DNA of 64,000 nucleotides from Actinophytocola sp963826035 (lineage in GTDB: Bacteria > Actinomycetota > Actinomycetes > Mycobacteriales > Pseudonocardiaceae), in contig CAWGVZ010000015.1 in the NCBI GenBank assembly GCA_963826035.1, positions 434,001 through 498,000 of the forward strand. The letters run 5' to 3'. The position numbers were made by a program, and so were the translations under genes. Shown one piece after another: positions 8,986 to 17,388 of the stretch. Each line of letters opens with the position of its first letter. The first letter of the stretch is position 1. Below the pieces are notes generated by a model. The model was given only the letters and a program-made list of their open reading frames with translations, was not told the DNA's origin and did no database searches.

Positions 8986-9759
8986 ATGACTACTTCGGAC
9001 AAGCCGGCCGAGTCGGCGAGCTTCGGCGGCGGCCACGTCTCGGCCGCCGCCATGGATCTCCTCTGGGGCACCAAACCGCCCACCGGCCGGGGCCGGAAGC
9101 CGGGCATGACGGTCGAGCGGATCGTGGCGACGGCCGTCGAGCTGGCCGACCAGGAAGGACTCGACGGCCTGTCCATGCGCCGGGTGGCCGACGCGCTCGG
9201 CGTGGGCACCATGTCGCTCTACCGGTACCTGCCCGCCAAGGCCGAGCTGCTCGAGCTGATGGCCGACGCCGTGATGGGCGAGAGCGCCCTCCCCGAGCCC
9301 CACCCGGACGGCTGGCGGGCCGGCCTGGAGGCATTCGCGCGGGCCAGCCTCGAGGGCTACCAGCGCCACCCCTGGCTGCTCACCATGTCGCTCACCCGGG
9401 GGCTCATGGGCCCCAACCAGACGGCTCAGCTCGACTCGCTGCTGCGGGTCATCGCCGGCACCGGGCTGACCAACGGCGAACTGATGGCGACCGTCGGCCT
9501 GATCATCAGCTACGTCCAGGGCCGGGCCCGCCAACTGTCCGACGCGGCCGGCGCCGAGCAGCGCACGGGCGTCACCGACGCGCAGTTCTGGAACGAGTTC
9601 GCCCCGCTGCTCGACCCGCACCTGTCCACCGGCCGCTTCCCGACGCTGTCCGGCATCTGGAAGGACGTGGACTTCGAGTGGCTGGACGAGTTCGACTTCG
9701 GCCTGCAGCGGGTCCTGGACGGGATCGAGGCGTACGTCGAGAAGAAGGGGCGTTCGTGA
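8986..9759 (+). CDS. TetR/AcrR-family regulator
   Basis: 257 residues. After a 40-residue polar leader, the DNA-binding helices run from about 58 to 100 ('LADQEGLDGLSMRRVADALG', then 'VGTMSLYRYLPAKAELLELM'). The C-terminal domain is long (about 155 residues), like TetR_C/ActR-type regulators that bind hydrophobic drugs. The ATG at 8986 is chosen over 8935, because the upstream extension crosses the operator region. Its stop overlaps the GTG of the hydrolase that follows (GTGA), so the two are co-translated. It lies divergent from the NmrA-like reductase, its probable target. Confidence 0.85.
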   Translation: MTTSDKPAESASFGGGHVSAAAMDLLWGTKPPTGRGRKPGMTVERIVATAVELADQEGLDGLSMRRVADALGVGTMSLYRYLPAKAELLELMADAVMGESALPEPHPDGWRAGLEAFARASLEGYQRHPWLLTMSLTRGLMGPNQTAQLDSLLRVIAGTGLTNGELMATVGLIISYVQGRARQLSDAAGAEQRTGVTDAQFWNEFAPLLDPHLSTGRFPTLSGIWKDVDFEWLDEFDFGLQRVLDGIEAYVEKKGRS

Positions 9760-10526
9760 CTCCGAGTCTGAAGGTGTTCGGCCCGACCAGACGGGCCGAC
9801 GCGCGTGCCGTGGTGCTCGTGCTGCACGGTGGCCAGGAGGAGAGCAGGGCCCGAGTGCACCGGTTCCGGCCCGCCTACCTGCGGATGCTGCCGTTCGCGC
9901 GTGACCTGGCCTGGGCCGGGCGCGAGGCCAGGGTGTCGGCCATGGCGCTGCTCAACCGCTACCGCGGCTGGAACCGGCCCGATCTGGACGCGGTGGCCGA
10001 CGCGCGGTGGGCACTCGACGACGTCCGGCGCACGAACCCGGGCGTGCCGGTGGTGCTGGTCGGCCACTCGATGGGCGGCCGGGTGGCGCTGCGGGTGGCG
10101 GACGACCCCTCGGTCACCGCCGTGTGCGCGCTGGCGCCGTGGATCACCGAGAAGGACCGTGTCGACCAGTTGGCCGGGCGGACGGTGCTCATCGCGCACG
10201 GTGACCAGGACAAGACGACCGACCCGAAGCTGTCCTACGCCTACGCGGTGCGCGCCAAGGCGGTCACCGAGGACGTGTGCCGCTTCGAGGTGCGGGGCGA
10301 GGCGCACGCCATGCTGCGGCGGGCGAAGGACTGGCGGCTGCTGGTGCGCCGGTTCGTGCTGGGCACGCTGGGTGCCACCGAAATGGATCATGTTATCGCG
10401 GCCGGCGCTGGCCAAGCCGGCACCCGGCGGGTTGGCCGTAACGCTTTGATGTCCGTCTCGTACGGTGTGCGCAACCTCAACGGGCGTCCCCACGTCTTGA
10501 AAAGCGACTGGAAGGTGGGGCAATGA
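9756..10526 (+). CDS. Alpha/beta hydrolase
   Basis: 256 residues. 'LVLHGGQEESRA' near 19-30 is the oxyanion strand, GHSMGG near 103-108 is the nucleophile elbow (Ser105), an acidic residue follows in 'HGDQDKTTDP', and a late His lies in 'EAHAML'. This gives a plausible Ser-Asp-His triad. The hydrolase fold should end near residue 210. The remaining 45 or so residues are low-similarity and overlap what may be the promoter of the next gene. It starts with a GTG overlapping the TetR stop by three bases and ends in ATGA overlap with the LCP gene. Substrate unknown. Confidence 0.8.
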   Translation: MTPSLKVFGPTRRADARAVVLVLHGGQEESRARVHRFRPAYLRMLPFARDLAWAGREARVSAMALLNRYRGWNRPDLDAVADARWALDDVRRTNPGVPVVLVGHSMGGRVALRVADDPSVTAVCALAPWITEKDRVDQLAGRTVLIAHGDQDKTTDPKLSYAYAVRAKAVTEDVCRFEVRGEAHAMLRRAKDWRLLVRRFVLGTLGATEMDHVIAAGAGQAGTRRVGRNALMSVSYGVRNLNGRPHVLKSDWKVGQ

Positions 10527-11746
10527 GCTACGGCCATCAGCAGGGACCACCCCGGCGACGTCCCGGTCCGGACAACGGGCAGGGACGCCAGCCGGGATAC
10601 GGCGGTCCGCCGCCGAGCCGCACGCCCGCGTACCACCAGACCAGAAAGATGGAGCTGCCGCGCACCGGCGGTCCGGGGCAGGACTACCGCCAGCCCGCGC
10701 CGCGGCGCCAGCCGCAGCCCCCGCCGGACGACTTCGGTCCGCCTCCGGGTCAGGGCGACGGCTACCCGCCACCACCGCCGCGCCGCCGGCCGCCGCGCAA
10801 GCGCCGGTGGGGTCGCAAGCTGGGGATCGCGTTCCTGATCATCCTCGTGGTGTTCGGCGGCGTGTGGATCTGGCTGGACTCCTCGCTGAACCGCGTGGCC
10901 GCGCTCACCGACTACCCGGGGCGCCCGGCGGCGGGCGAGGGCACCAACTGGCTGATCGTCGGTTCGGACAGCCGGGCGGACCTCACGGCCGAGGAGCAGG
11001 CGGAGCTGTCGACCGGTGCGCCGACCAGCAAGCTCACCGACACCATGATGTTGCTGCACATCCCGGACAGCGACGCGAAACCCACGCTCGTGTCGCTCAT
11101 GCGTGACACGCAGGTGACGGCCCCGGGAAGCGATGAAAAAGTCAAGCTCAACTCGATCCACTCGAAGGGCGGGCCCGCGATGCTCGTCCAGGTGGTCGAG
11201 CTGAAGACCGGGCTGCGTATGGACCACTACGTCGAGGTCGGGCTCGGCGGCTTCGCGGGCGTGGTGGACGCGGTCGGCGGAGTCGAGATGTGCCTCGACC
11301 AGCCGATGAACGACCCGCTCGCCGGCGTCAACCTCCCGGCCGGCTGCCAGGAGCTGAACGGCGCGCAGGCACTCGGCTACGTCCGGTCCCGGGCCACGCC
11401 GAGGGCCGACTACGACCGGGTGGTCCACCAGCGTGAGTTCATCGGCGCGTTGACCGACAAGATCGCCAGTCCCGGCACGATCCTCAACCCGTTCAAGCTG
11501 TTCCCCGTGCTGGCCAACGCACCGGACGCGATCACGGTCGACGAGGGCGACCACCTGCACCACCTGCCGAGCCTCGCGTTCGCCATCAGCGGGGCCAGCG
11601 ACGGCAGTACCGTCTCGACGACCGTCCCGATCGGCGGCTCGGAAGGGTCGATGCTCATCTGGCACGAGGACCGGGCGCCCATGCTGTTCGACGCGCTGCG
11701 GACCGACGCGGAGGTGCCCCCGGAGGCGATCGAAACCGGGCCCTAG
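10523..11746 (+). CDS. LytR-CpsA-Psr (LCP) family ligase
   Basis: 407 residues: a cytoplasmic Pro/Gly/Arg-rich tail (1-95), one transmembrane helix (about 98-117), then the extracellular LCP domain. Visible LCP features are 'LIVGSDSRADL', 'DTMMLLHI', 'LMRDTQV' with its phosphate-binding Arg, 'DHYVEVGLGGF', and the late 'YVRSRATPRADYDRVVHQREF' Arg cluster. LCP enzymes transfer undecaprenyl-linked glycopolymers, in actinomycetes arabinogalactan or teichoic acids, to peptidoglycan. The proline-rich tail is typical of mycolate-order homologues and is a possible kinase target. It overlaps the hydrolase stop (ATGA) and converges with a methyltransferase gene. Confidence 0.93.
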   Translation: MSYGHQQGPPRRRPGPDNGQGRQPGYGGPPPSRTPAYHQTRKMELPRTGGPGQDYRQPAPRRQPQPPPDDFGPPPGQGDGYPPPPPRRRPPRKRRWGRKLGIAFLIILVVFGGVWIWLDSSLNRVAALTDYPGRPAAGEGTNWLIVGSDSRADLTAEEQAELSTGAPTSKLTDTMMLLHIPDSDAKPTLVSLMRDTQVTAPGSDEKVKLNSIHSKGGPAMLVQVVELKTGLRMDHYVEVGLGGFAGVVDAVGGVEMCLDQPMNDPLAGVNLPAGCQELNGAQALGYVRSRATPRADYDRVVHQREFIGALTDKIASPGTILNPFKLFPVLANAPDAITVDEGDHLHHLPSLAFAISGASDGSTVSTTVPIGGSEGSMLIWHEDRAPMLFDALRTDAEVPPEAIETGP

Positions 11747-11756
11747 CTGGAGAAGC

Positions 11757-12278
11757 TCAGTTCGTCGCGACGACGTAGTGGAAACTGTCGTCCGCGCACT
11801 CGATCTCGGCCTCGGTAACCACCTGATACCCGGCCGAGCGCAACCGCGCCGGCAGCTCGCGGACGGTCGGCCGGGTCCAGTCACCGAGCGCGAGCAGGCC
11901 GCCGGGGCGGACCACGCGGATCAGTTCGGCCAGCGCGGCGTCGTGATCGTCGGCCGAGTGCAGCACGTCGAACGCAGTCACCACGTCGAAATCGTCGGTG
12001 CCGAACGGCAGCGCGTCGGGCAGTCCGACCCGAAGGTCGGCATCGGGCACCGCCCAACGGACGATCTCCAGCAGCACCGCGAGCCGCTCCACGCCGGCGG
12101 TCACGGCGCCTCGGTCGGCGGCCGCGCGGAGCAGCAACCCGATCCCGCAGCCGACGTCGAGCAGTCGAGCTCCGTCCAGCGGTTCCACGGCGGGCAGCAG
12201 CTTCCGCAGCGGGAGTCGGCGTTCCGGCTCGAGGGAGCGCAGCAGCTCATATGGACCCGCGGCGACCTCGCCGATCAT
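11757..12278 (-). CDS. Class I SAM-dependent methyltransferase, small
   Basis: 173 residues. SAM motif I 'LLDVGCGIGLLL' is near 39-50, an acidic residue follows at the end of strand 2 (GVERL), motif 'VVTAFDVLHSADDHD' near 100-113 and post-motif 'VRPGGLLALGDW' near 125-136. It is compact, with no obvious substrate domain, resembling Methyltransf_11 proteins. Its ATG overlaps the stop of the larger methyltransferase (ATGA), so both come from one transcript starting near 13321. Small molecules are the likely substrate. Confidence 0.85.
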   Translation of the reverse strand: MIGEVAAGPYELLRSLEPERRLPLRKLLPAVEPLDGARLLDVGCGIGLLLRAAADRGAVTAGVERLAVLLEIVRWAVPDADLRVGLPDALPFGTDDFDVVTAFDVLHSADDHDAALAELIRVVRPGGLLALGDWTRPTVRELPARLRSAGYQVVTEAEIECADDSFHYVVATN

Positions 12279-13321
12279 GGCCGAACCTCCAGCACTCGGT
12301 GCGTCTCCGTCTCGGCGGACTGGCGGAACCGGGTGAAGCCGGCCCGCTCGCAGACCGTGCGTAACTGGGTATCGCTGGCCTGGGCACCGAGCGCCCAACC
12401 GCCCTGCTGCGCGCGGGCACCCGGCGTGCAGACGAACGTCGAGACGGCGCGAAAGAGCCGGCTGAGCGGGTTCTCGTCGCTGCGCGGCTCGACCAGCAGC
12501 CAGGTGCCGTCCTCGGTCAACGCGGTCCGGATCCGGCGCGCGGCCCGAACCGGATCACCCATGTCGTGCAAGGCATCGACGACACTGATCAGTCCGTAGC
12601 CGGTGCCGGGAAAGTCCTGGGCGGATGCCACCTCGAACCGCACCCGATCGTCGACGCCGGCCGCGGCGGCCGCCGCGCGGGCGGCCTGGATGGACGGCGG
12701 GTGCGGATCGAACCCCACGATGGTCGAGGCGGGGAACGCCTCGGCGAGCAGGATGCTCACCGCACCCCGGCCGCACCCGACATCGGCGACCGCGATACCG
12801 GCGTCGAGCCGTTGCGTCACGCCGTCCAGCGACGGGAGCCACGTCCGCAGCAGCCCGGCGCGGTAGGTGGGCAGGAAGAACCGCTCGTGCCCGACGAACA
12901 GGTCCTCGTGGTGATCACCCCACGGCATCCCGAGGTTGCCGCGAAACAAGGCGCCGACGCGGTCGGCGTCGTTGAACATCGCCCCGACGAGCCACGCGCC
13001 ACCGGCCAGGAACGCGGACCCGCCCACGTCGGCCAGACAGGCGACCTGGGCCGGGTTGAGCCAGTAGCGGTGGGTCGGCGGGTCGTACTCGCAGTACCCG
13101 GACGCGACCTGGGCGTCGAGCCACTCGATGACGTACCGCTCGTCGCACCCGGCGCTGGCCGCCACTTCCGGCGCGGTGGCCGGACCGGTGTCGGCCAGCG
13201 TCCGGTATAGCCCGAGTTTGTCGCCGACCAGCACGGTGGCCGCGTGGGCGGCCGCGCCCAGATCGCGGAGAACCCGCCGCGCCAGTTGCTCGGCCCGGTC
13301 GCACGACGGAACGGTGGTCAT
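12275..13321 (-). CDS. SAM-dependent methyltransferase with N-terminal winged helix
   Basis: 348 residues. The first 90 or so look like a winged-helix dimerisation domain ('LVGDKLGLYRTLADTGPATA', then 'PEVAASAGCDERYVIEWL'), as in O-methyltransferases and the Rv0187/Rv1405-type proteins. The Rossmann domain follows, with 'VADVGCGRGAVSILLAEAFP' near 175-194, 'GFDPHPPSI', and 'ISVVDALHDMGDP' near 255-267. The ATG at 13321 is preferred; the upstream start at 13357 would run into the palindromic operator. It lies divergent from the large STAND/LuxR regulator, which probably controls the pair. Confidence 0.85.
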   Translation of the reverse strand: MTTVPSCDRAEQLARRVLRDLGAAAHAATVLVGDKLGLYRTLADTGPATAPEVAASAGCDERYVIEWLDAQVASGYCEYDPPTHRYWLNPAQVACLADVGGSAFLAGGAWLVGAMFNDADRVGALFRGNLGMPWGDHHEDLFVGHERFFLPTYRAGLLRTWLPSLDGVTQRLDAGIAVADVGCGRGAVSILLAEAFPASTIVGFDPHPPSIQAARAAAAAAGVDDRVRFEVASAQDFPGTGYGLISVVDALHDMGDPVRAARRIRTALTEDGTWLLVEPRSDENPLSRLFRAVSTFVCTPGARAQQGGWALGAQASDTQLRTVCERAGFTRFRQSAETETHRVLEVRP

Positions 13322-13357
13322 GGTTGGCAGCCTGCCGCCGCGGCGGCACCGAAACAT

Positions 13358-13372
13358 CCGTGGTCACCACGG
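13358..13372. promoter_or_regulatory. Palindromic operator between methyltransferase and STAND/LuxR genes
   Basis: CCGTGGTCACCACGG is a perfect inverted repeat with 7-bp arms around a single C. It sits 36 bases before the methyltransferase ATG and 45 bases before the GTG of the divergent regulator. Its position suggests that this or another regulator controls both directions. Confidence 0.5.
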
Positions 13373-13403
13373 AATTCGCGCGCCCTCTGAGCCGGGCGAC
13401 CAC

Positions 13404-13409
13404 CATAAT
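13404..13409 (+). promoter_or_regulatory. -10 element of the STAND/LuxR gene (leaderless)
   Basis: CATAAT stands seven bases before the GTG start at 13417, the spacing of a leaderless actinobacterial transcript. No Shine-Dalgarno sequence precedes that GTG, which supports this start. Confidence 0.5.
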
Positions 13410-13416
13410 GTGACGA

Positions 13417-16230
13417 GTGGGGGACGCTGCGCGAGTTTCGCGGCGCGAGGCCGATGTGCTCGCGGCGTTGGGGGAGCACCTGACCAACGCCGAGATCGCG
13501 GAACGGCTGTCGCTGTCGATCCGTACGGTCGAAAGTCACGTGTCGTCGTTGCTGCGCAAGTACGCGGTGGACAACCGGCGCGCGTTGGCCGCGATCGCGG
13601 CACGGTCCGGGCGCGAGTCCGCCGGAACGCTGGCCGGTCTGCCGAGCGCGTGGACCTCGTTCGTGGGCCGGCAACGGGAACTGGCCGCTGTGCGGGCCGC
13701 CCTCGGCGAGGCACGGCTCGTGACCCTGGTCGGACCGGGCGGGGTGGGCAAGACCCGGCTGGCCACCGTGGTGGTCGAGACTGTGGTCGGCGAGGCCGCC
13801 GCCGCGGAATTCCCGGCCGGCGGCGCGTTCGTCGACCTGGTGCCGGTGGGCGGGGGCTTCGTGAGCCAGGCGGTCGCCTCGGTGCTCGGTATCACCGAAC
13901 GACCACAGCAGTCGCTGGACGACGCCGTGCTCGAGCGGCTGCGGTGGGGCCGGTCGCTGGTCGTGCTGGACAACTGCGAGCACCTGCTCGACGCGGTCGC
14001 CCGGTTCGCCGGGCGGGTGCTGGCCGGCTGCCCGGAGGTGACCGTGCTGGCCACCAGCCGGGAACGACTCGCCCTTGCCGGTGAGCGGGTGATCCGGGTG
14101 CCGCCGCTGTCACTGGCGTCGGAGATGACCGGCGGCGTGTCCGGTTCGGAGGCCGAGGCGCTGTTCCTGGACCGGGCCGGAGCCATCGCGCCCGACGTGG
14201 CCACCGACGCGGATCTGGTGGGCGTCCTGTGCGCTCGCCTGGACGGCATTCCGCTGGCCATCGAGCTGGCGGCGGCTCGCATCGGGTCGCTCGGCGCCGA
14301 CGGCCTGGTGGCCGGACTCGACGATCGCCTGCGAATCCTGACCGGCGGCCGGACCCCTGCCGACCGGCACCGGTCGCTGCGGGGGGTGCTCGACTGGAGC
14401 TACGACCTGCTCGACGACGACGAACGCGCGCTGTTCCGGCGTCTCGGGGTCTACGCCGGCGGGTTCGACCGGGACGCCGCGGCGGCCGTCGCCGGCGAGC
14501 CGACTCCCGTCCAGACGGCGGATCTGGTGGCACGGCTGGCCGACAAGAGCCTGCTCGTCCATCACGCCACGGCGGCCGGCAGTCGCTGGGGGATGTTGGA
14601 GACGGTCCGGGCCTACGCGGTGGAGCAGCTCGTCGCCAGCGGTGAGCGAGCGACGGTCGATGAGCACCACCTGCGCTGGGCCGGAGCGACGGCGGCCGAG
14701 CTGGAGCGACGACTCGAGGCGGACCAGCCGTGGCTGACCGAGTTCGACCCGGTCGCCGACGACCTGCGCGCCGCGCTGGACCGGGCCCCGGCCGGACCCG
14801 GCGCCGAGGCGGTTGCCCACCGGCTGGCCAGGGCGATCGGGCATCTCGCCTACGCCAGGCGGTTTCTCGGTGAGGCCCGCCTGCACTATGAGCGCGCCAC
14901 TGACCGCGCCCCCGATGCCGCATCGGCGGCCGCCGATCTGCGGGCCGCCGCGGACGTGGCGTGCGCGGCGGGCCGGTATGCCGACTCGTTCGACCTCCTG
15001 CTCGCGTCGGCCGGTCGCGCCGAGGCCGCCGGCGATGACCTCCACCGGGCGATCGCGCTCGCCGACGCGGTCATGATCGCCTGCCGGTTCGCCGGCGGCT
15101 TCTCCGCCGAGGTGCCGCACGAGCGGCTGAGCGCGCTGCTCGACGAGGCGGGCCGCGCCGCCCCCGCCGACCACCCGCGGGCCCGCGCGCACGTGGCCGC
15201 GGCGGCCGCCTGGAACATCCAGCCGGACAAGCTGATCCCGGACGCCGACGCCTCCGACGCCGCGCTGGCCGCGGCCCGCGTGGCCGACGATCCGGTACTG
15301 ATCAGCGGCGTGCTCGACGCCGTACTGTCGGTCGCGGCCATCGGCGGTGCGTCCCGGCGCGCGTTCCAGCTCAGCCGCGAGCGTCTCGAGCTGCTCGAGC
15401 GGCTGCCCCGGCATGAGCCACGCGCCGGCCCGGAGATCCTCGACACGTTCCAGATGGCCGCCAAACACGCGTTGATGGCCGGCGCGCTGCCAGACGCGTT
15501 GGCCACCGCCGAACTGGGCCGTGGCGACCCCATCGGCGGCGCCGAACCGCACATCAACACCAGCCGGCTGGTCGTTCCCCTGGTGCTGCAGGGCCGGTTC
15601 CCCGAGGCGCTCGACGCGGCCGGGGAGATGCGGGACTCATGGGAACGCGCCGGGGCGCCGACCGCCCGGTGGATGGCACCGTCCGCGTATGCCATCGTCC
15701 TGCTGCACGGCCTGCGCGGCGACGCCGATTCCGCGCGGCGGTGGGCCGCCTTCGCGCGTCAGGTGTTGGGCACCGACGACCTGGCCACCAGTCGCAACCT
15801 GATGCGGTTCGTGACGTTCGTCGACGCGCGAGTGGCCATGCACGCCGGCCGCGTCGAGGCGGCGAGCGCGCTGGCCCGCGAAGCCGTCGGCGAGCCGGGA
15901 TCGTGGTACGTCGGGCCGCGCTGGGACTACGACGGGTACGTCTGGGCGCTCGTGGCTGAGCTCGCGGTGTTGGCCGGGGCGCCGGACGCGGCCGCCCGGC
16001 TCGCGGACGCGGCCCCGGCGGGGGAGCAGAACGACTGGGCCGCCGCCTGCCTGGCCCGTGCGCACGGCCGGCTCCATGACGACCGGTCCGCACTAGAGCA
16101 TTCCGTCGCCGGTTGGGAAAAGATCAATGCCCGCTACGAACGCGCCTGCACGCTGCTGCTGCTCGACGACCGCGCCGCCGAGGGCCGCGCGGAACTGGCG
16201 GCGCTCGACTGTCCCCTGCCCGCTGACTGA
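13417..16230 (+). CDS. STAND-type regulator with N-terminal LuxR HTH, NB-ARC ATPase and TPR-like tail
   Basis: 937 residues in an unusual order. A LuxR/GerE helix-turn-helix comes first (about 8-62: 'VSRREADVLAALGEHLTNAE', 'IAERLSLSIRTVESHVSSLL'). An ATPase domain follows (Walker A GPGGVGKT about 108-115; Walker B-like 'RSLVVLDNCEHLLDA' about 180-194; 'LATSRERL' sensor). A winged-helix stretch (about 320-410) leads into roughly 450 residues of helical, TPR-like repeats. The ATPase most resembles the AfsR/NB-ARC group. Classical LAL proteins carry the HTH at the C-terminus, so this is the reverse layout. It is probably a ligand-gated activator, with the divergent methyltransferases as the nearest candidate targets. 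Confidence 0.85.
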   Translation: MGDAARVSRREADVLAALGEHLTNAEIAERLSLSIRTVESHVSSLLRKYAVDNRRALAAIAARSGRESAGTLAGLPSAWTSFVGRQRELAAVRAALGEARLVTLVGPGGVGKTRLATVVVETVVGEAAAAEFPAGGAFVDLVPVGGGFVSQAVASVLGITERPQQSLDDAVLERLRWGRSLVVLDNCEHLLDAVARFAGRVLAGCPEVTVLATSRERLALAGERVIRVPPLSLASEMTGGVSGSEAEALFLDRAGAIAPDVATDADLVGVLCARLDGIPLAIELAAARIGSLGADGLVAGLDDRLRILTGGRTPADRHRSLRGVLDWSYDLLDDDERALFRRLGVYAGGFDRDAAAAVAGEPTPVQTADLVARLADKSLLVHHATAAGSRWGMLETVRAYAVEQLVASGERATVDEHHLRWAGATAAELERRLEADQPWLTEFDPVADDLRAALDRAPAGPGAEAVAHRLARAIGHLAYARRFLGEARLHYERATDRAPDAASAAADLRAAADVACAAGRYADSFDLLLASAGRAEAAGDDLHRAIALADAVMIACRFAGGFSAEVPHERLSALLDEAGRAAPADHPRARAHVAAAAAWNIQPDKLIPDADASDAALAAARVADDPVLISGVLDAVLSVAAIGGASRRAFQLSRERLELLERLPRHEPRAGPEILDTFQMAAKHALMAGALPDALATAELGRGDPIGGAEPHINTSRLVVPLVLQGRFPEALDAAGEMRDSWERAGAPTARWMAPSAYAIVLLHGLRGDADSARRWAAFARQVLGTDDLATSRNLMRFVTFVDARVAMHAGRVEAASALAREAVGEPGSWYVGPRWDYDGYVWALVAELAVLAGAPDAAARLADAAPAGEQNDWAAACLARAHGRLHDDRSALEHSVAGWEKINARYERACTLLLLDDRAAEGRAELAALDCPLPAD

Positions 16231-16244
16231 AACACGCTGTTCAC

Positions 16245-16295
16245 GGCGCGGCCCGTCGGATGCCTGGAAGGCGTCGTTCCAGGCATGCCCGCGCC
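16245..16295. terminator. Strong bidirectional terminator between convergent genes
   Basis: ATGCCTGGAA (16260-16269) pairs perfectly with TTCCAGGCAT (16277-16286) around a 7-base loop. An outer arm GGCGCGG (16245-16251) pairs with CCGCGCC (16289-16295). It lies between the STAND regulator and the convergent peroxiredoxin, so it can serve both. Confidence 0.8.
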
Positions 16296-16308
16296 GCGCG
16301 TGACCCGG

Positions 16309-16767
16309 CTAGGCGTTCTGCTGGCCGCGCAGTACTTCCAGCGCGCGGTCGGCATGGACGGCCATGCGGATCTCGCTCTTGATGACCTCGAGCACCGTGC
16401 GGTCGGTGCCGATGACGAACGTCTGCCGCTTCGTGGCGAGCAAGGCGATGTTGCGCCGTACCCCGAACTGCGTGGCGACCGCACCGTCCGGATCGGACAG
16501 TAGCGGGAAGTCGAACGAGTGCTTCTCGCTGAACTCCCGCTGCTTGTCGACCGTGTCGGGGCTGATCCCGATGCGGCCGGCGCCCAGCTCGGCGAACTCG
16601 GCCGCCAGGTCGCGGAAGTGGCAGCTCTCGGCCGTGCAGCCCTTGGTCATGGCGGCCGGGTAGAAGAACAGGACTACCGGGCCGGCCTCCAGGAACTGCG
16701 ACAGCTTGCGGGGCGTTCCCGTCTCGTCCGGCAGCTCGAAGTCGGGTGCGAGGTCGCCGGCCTTCAT
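16309..16767 (-). CDS. bcp: Peroxiredoxin, Bcp/PrxQ type
   Basis: 152 residues. The thioredoxin-like core is 'GPVVLFFYPAAMTKGCTAES' with peroxidatic Cys44 and a second Cys49 (C-x4-C). That spacing defines the PrxQ/Bcp group, which forms an intramolecular disulfide and reduces hydroperoxides using thioredoxin. The FYPAAMTxGC form resembles mycobacterial BcpB (Rv1608c). The ATG at 16767 sits behind GGAGA. Its start faces the PAP2-like gene across only 30 bases, so promoters of both must overlap. It is cytoplasmic, with no signal peptide. Confidence 0.9.
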   Translation of the reverse strand: MKAGDLAPDFELPDETGTPRKLSQFLEAGPVVLFFYPAAMTKGCTAESCHFRDLAAEFAELGAGRIGISPDTVDKQREFSEKHSFDFPLLSDPDGAVATQFGVRRNIALLATKRQTFVIGTDRTVLEVIKSEIRMAVHADRALEVLRGQQNA

Positions 16768-16797
16768 GGGGATCTCCTTCGCTGGCAGGATGTCGCC

Positions 16798-17382
16798 ATG
16801 GACACTACCGGCGCGGCGCGGGTGGTCACCGAGGTGTTGTCACCCGTGGTGGTCGTGGTGGCCGTGCTGCTGGCGGTCGCGTGGCACGCCACCGGGAACG
16901 ACGTCGGGGCGACGCTGGGCTGGGCCGCCGTGGTGGCCGTGTTCTACAGCGTCCTGCCCATGCTGATCCTGGTGTACGGCGCGCGCCGCGGCCGCTGGGA
17001 CGGGCACTGGGTGCGGGACCGGGAACACCGCTTCGTGCCGCTCGTGCTGTCGCTGGTCTCCGCCCTGGCCGGGCTGGTGGTCATGATCCTGGGCGACGCG
17101 CCGCGCGAGGTGATCGCCCTGGCGTGGGCGATGATCGCCGCTGTCGTGGTGTGCCTGGTGATCACCCGGTGGTGGAAGGTGTCGATTCACGCCACGGTGG
17201 CGGGCGGCGCGGCCGCCATGGTGATCTTCCTGTACGGGCCGTGGTTGTTGCTGCTGCTCCTACTGGTGGCGTTGGTGTGCTGGTCCCGGGTGGTGCTGAC
17301 CGACCACACGGTGGGGCAGGTGGTGGTCGGCGCGATCGTGGGGCCGGTGGTGGGTGGCGCGATCTTCCTGCTGGTGGCTTGA
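16798..17382 (+). CDS. PAP2-like integral membrane protein
   Basis: 194 residues with about five or six transmembrane helices. A loop 'RDREHRFVPL' resembles the KxxxxxxRP motif of lipid phosphatases. 'SIHATVAGG' stands for the PSGH motif, and 'SRVVLTDHTVGQ' for SRxxxxxHxxxD, with the last Asp replaced by Gln. The family dephosphorylates lipid phosphates or pyrophosphates. Because two motifs are imperfect, activity is uncertain. It starts with an ATG close to the divergent peroxiredoxin and ends six bases before a convergent gene. Confidence 0.65.
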   Translation: MDTTGAARVVTEVLSPVVVVVAVLLAVAWHATGNDVGATLGWAAVVAVFYSVLPMLILVYGARRGRWDGHWVRDREHRFVPLVLSLVSALAGLVVMILGDAPREVIALAWAMIAAVVVCLVITRWWKVSIHATVAGGAAAMVIFLYGPWLLLLLLLVALVCWSRVVLTDHTVGQVVVGAIVGPVVGGAIFLLVA

Positions 17383-17388
17383 GGTTTC

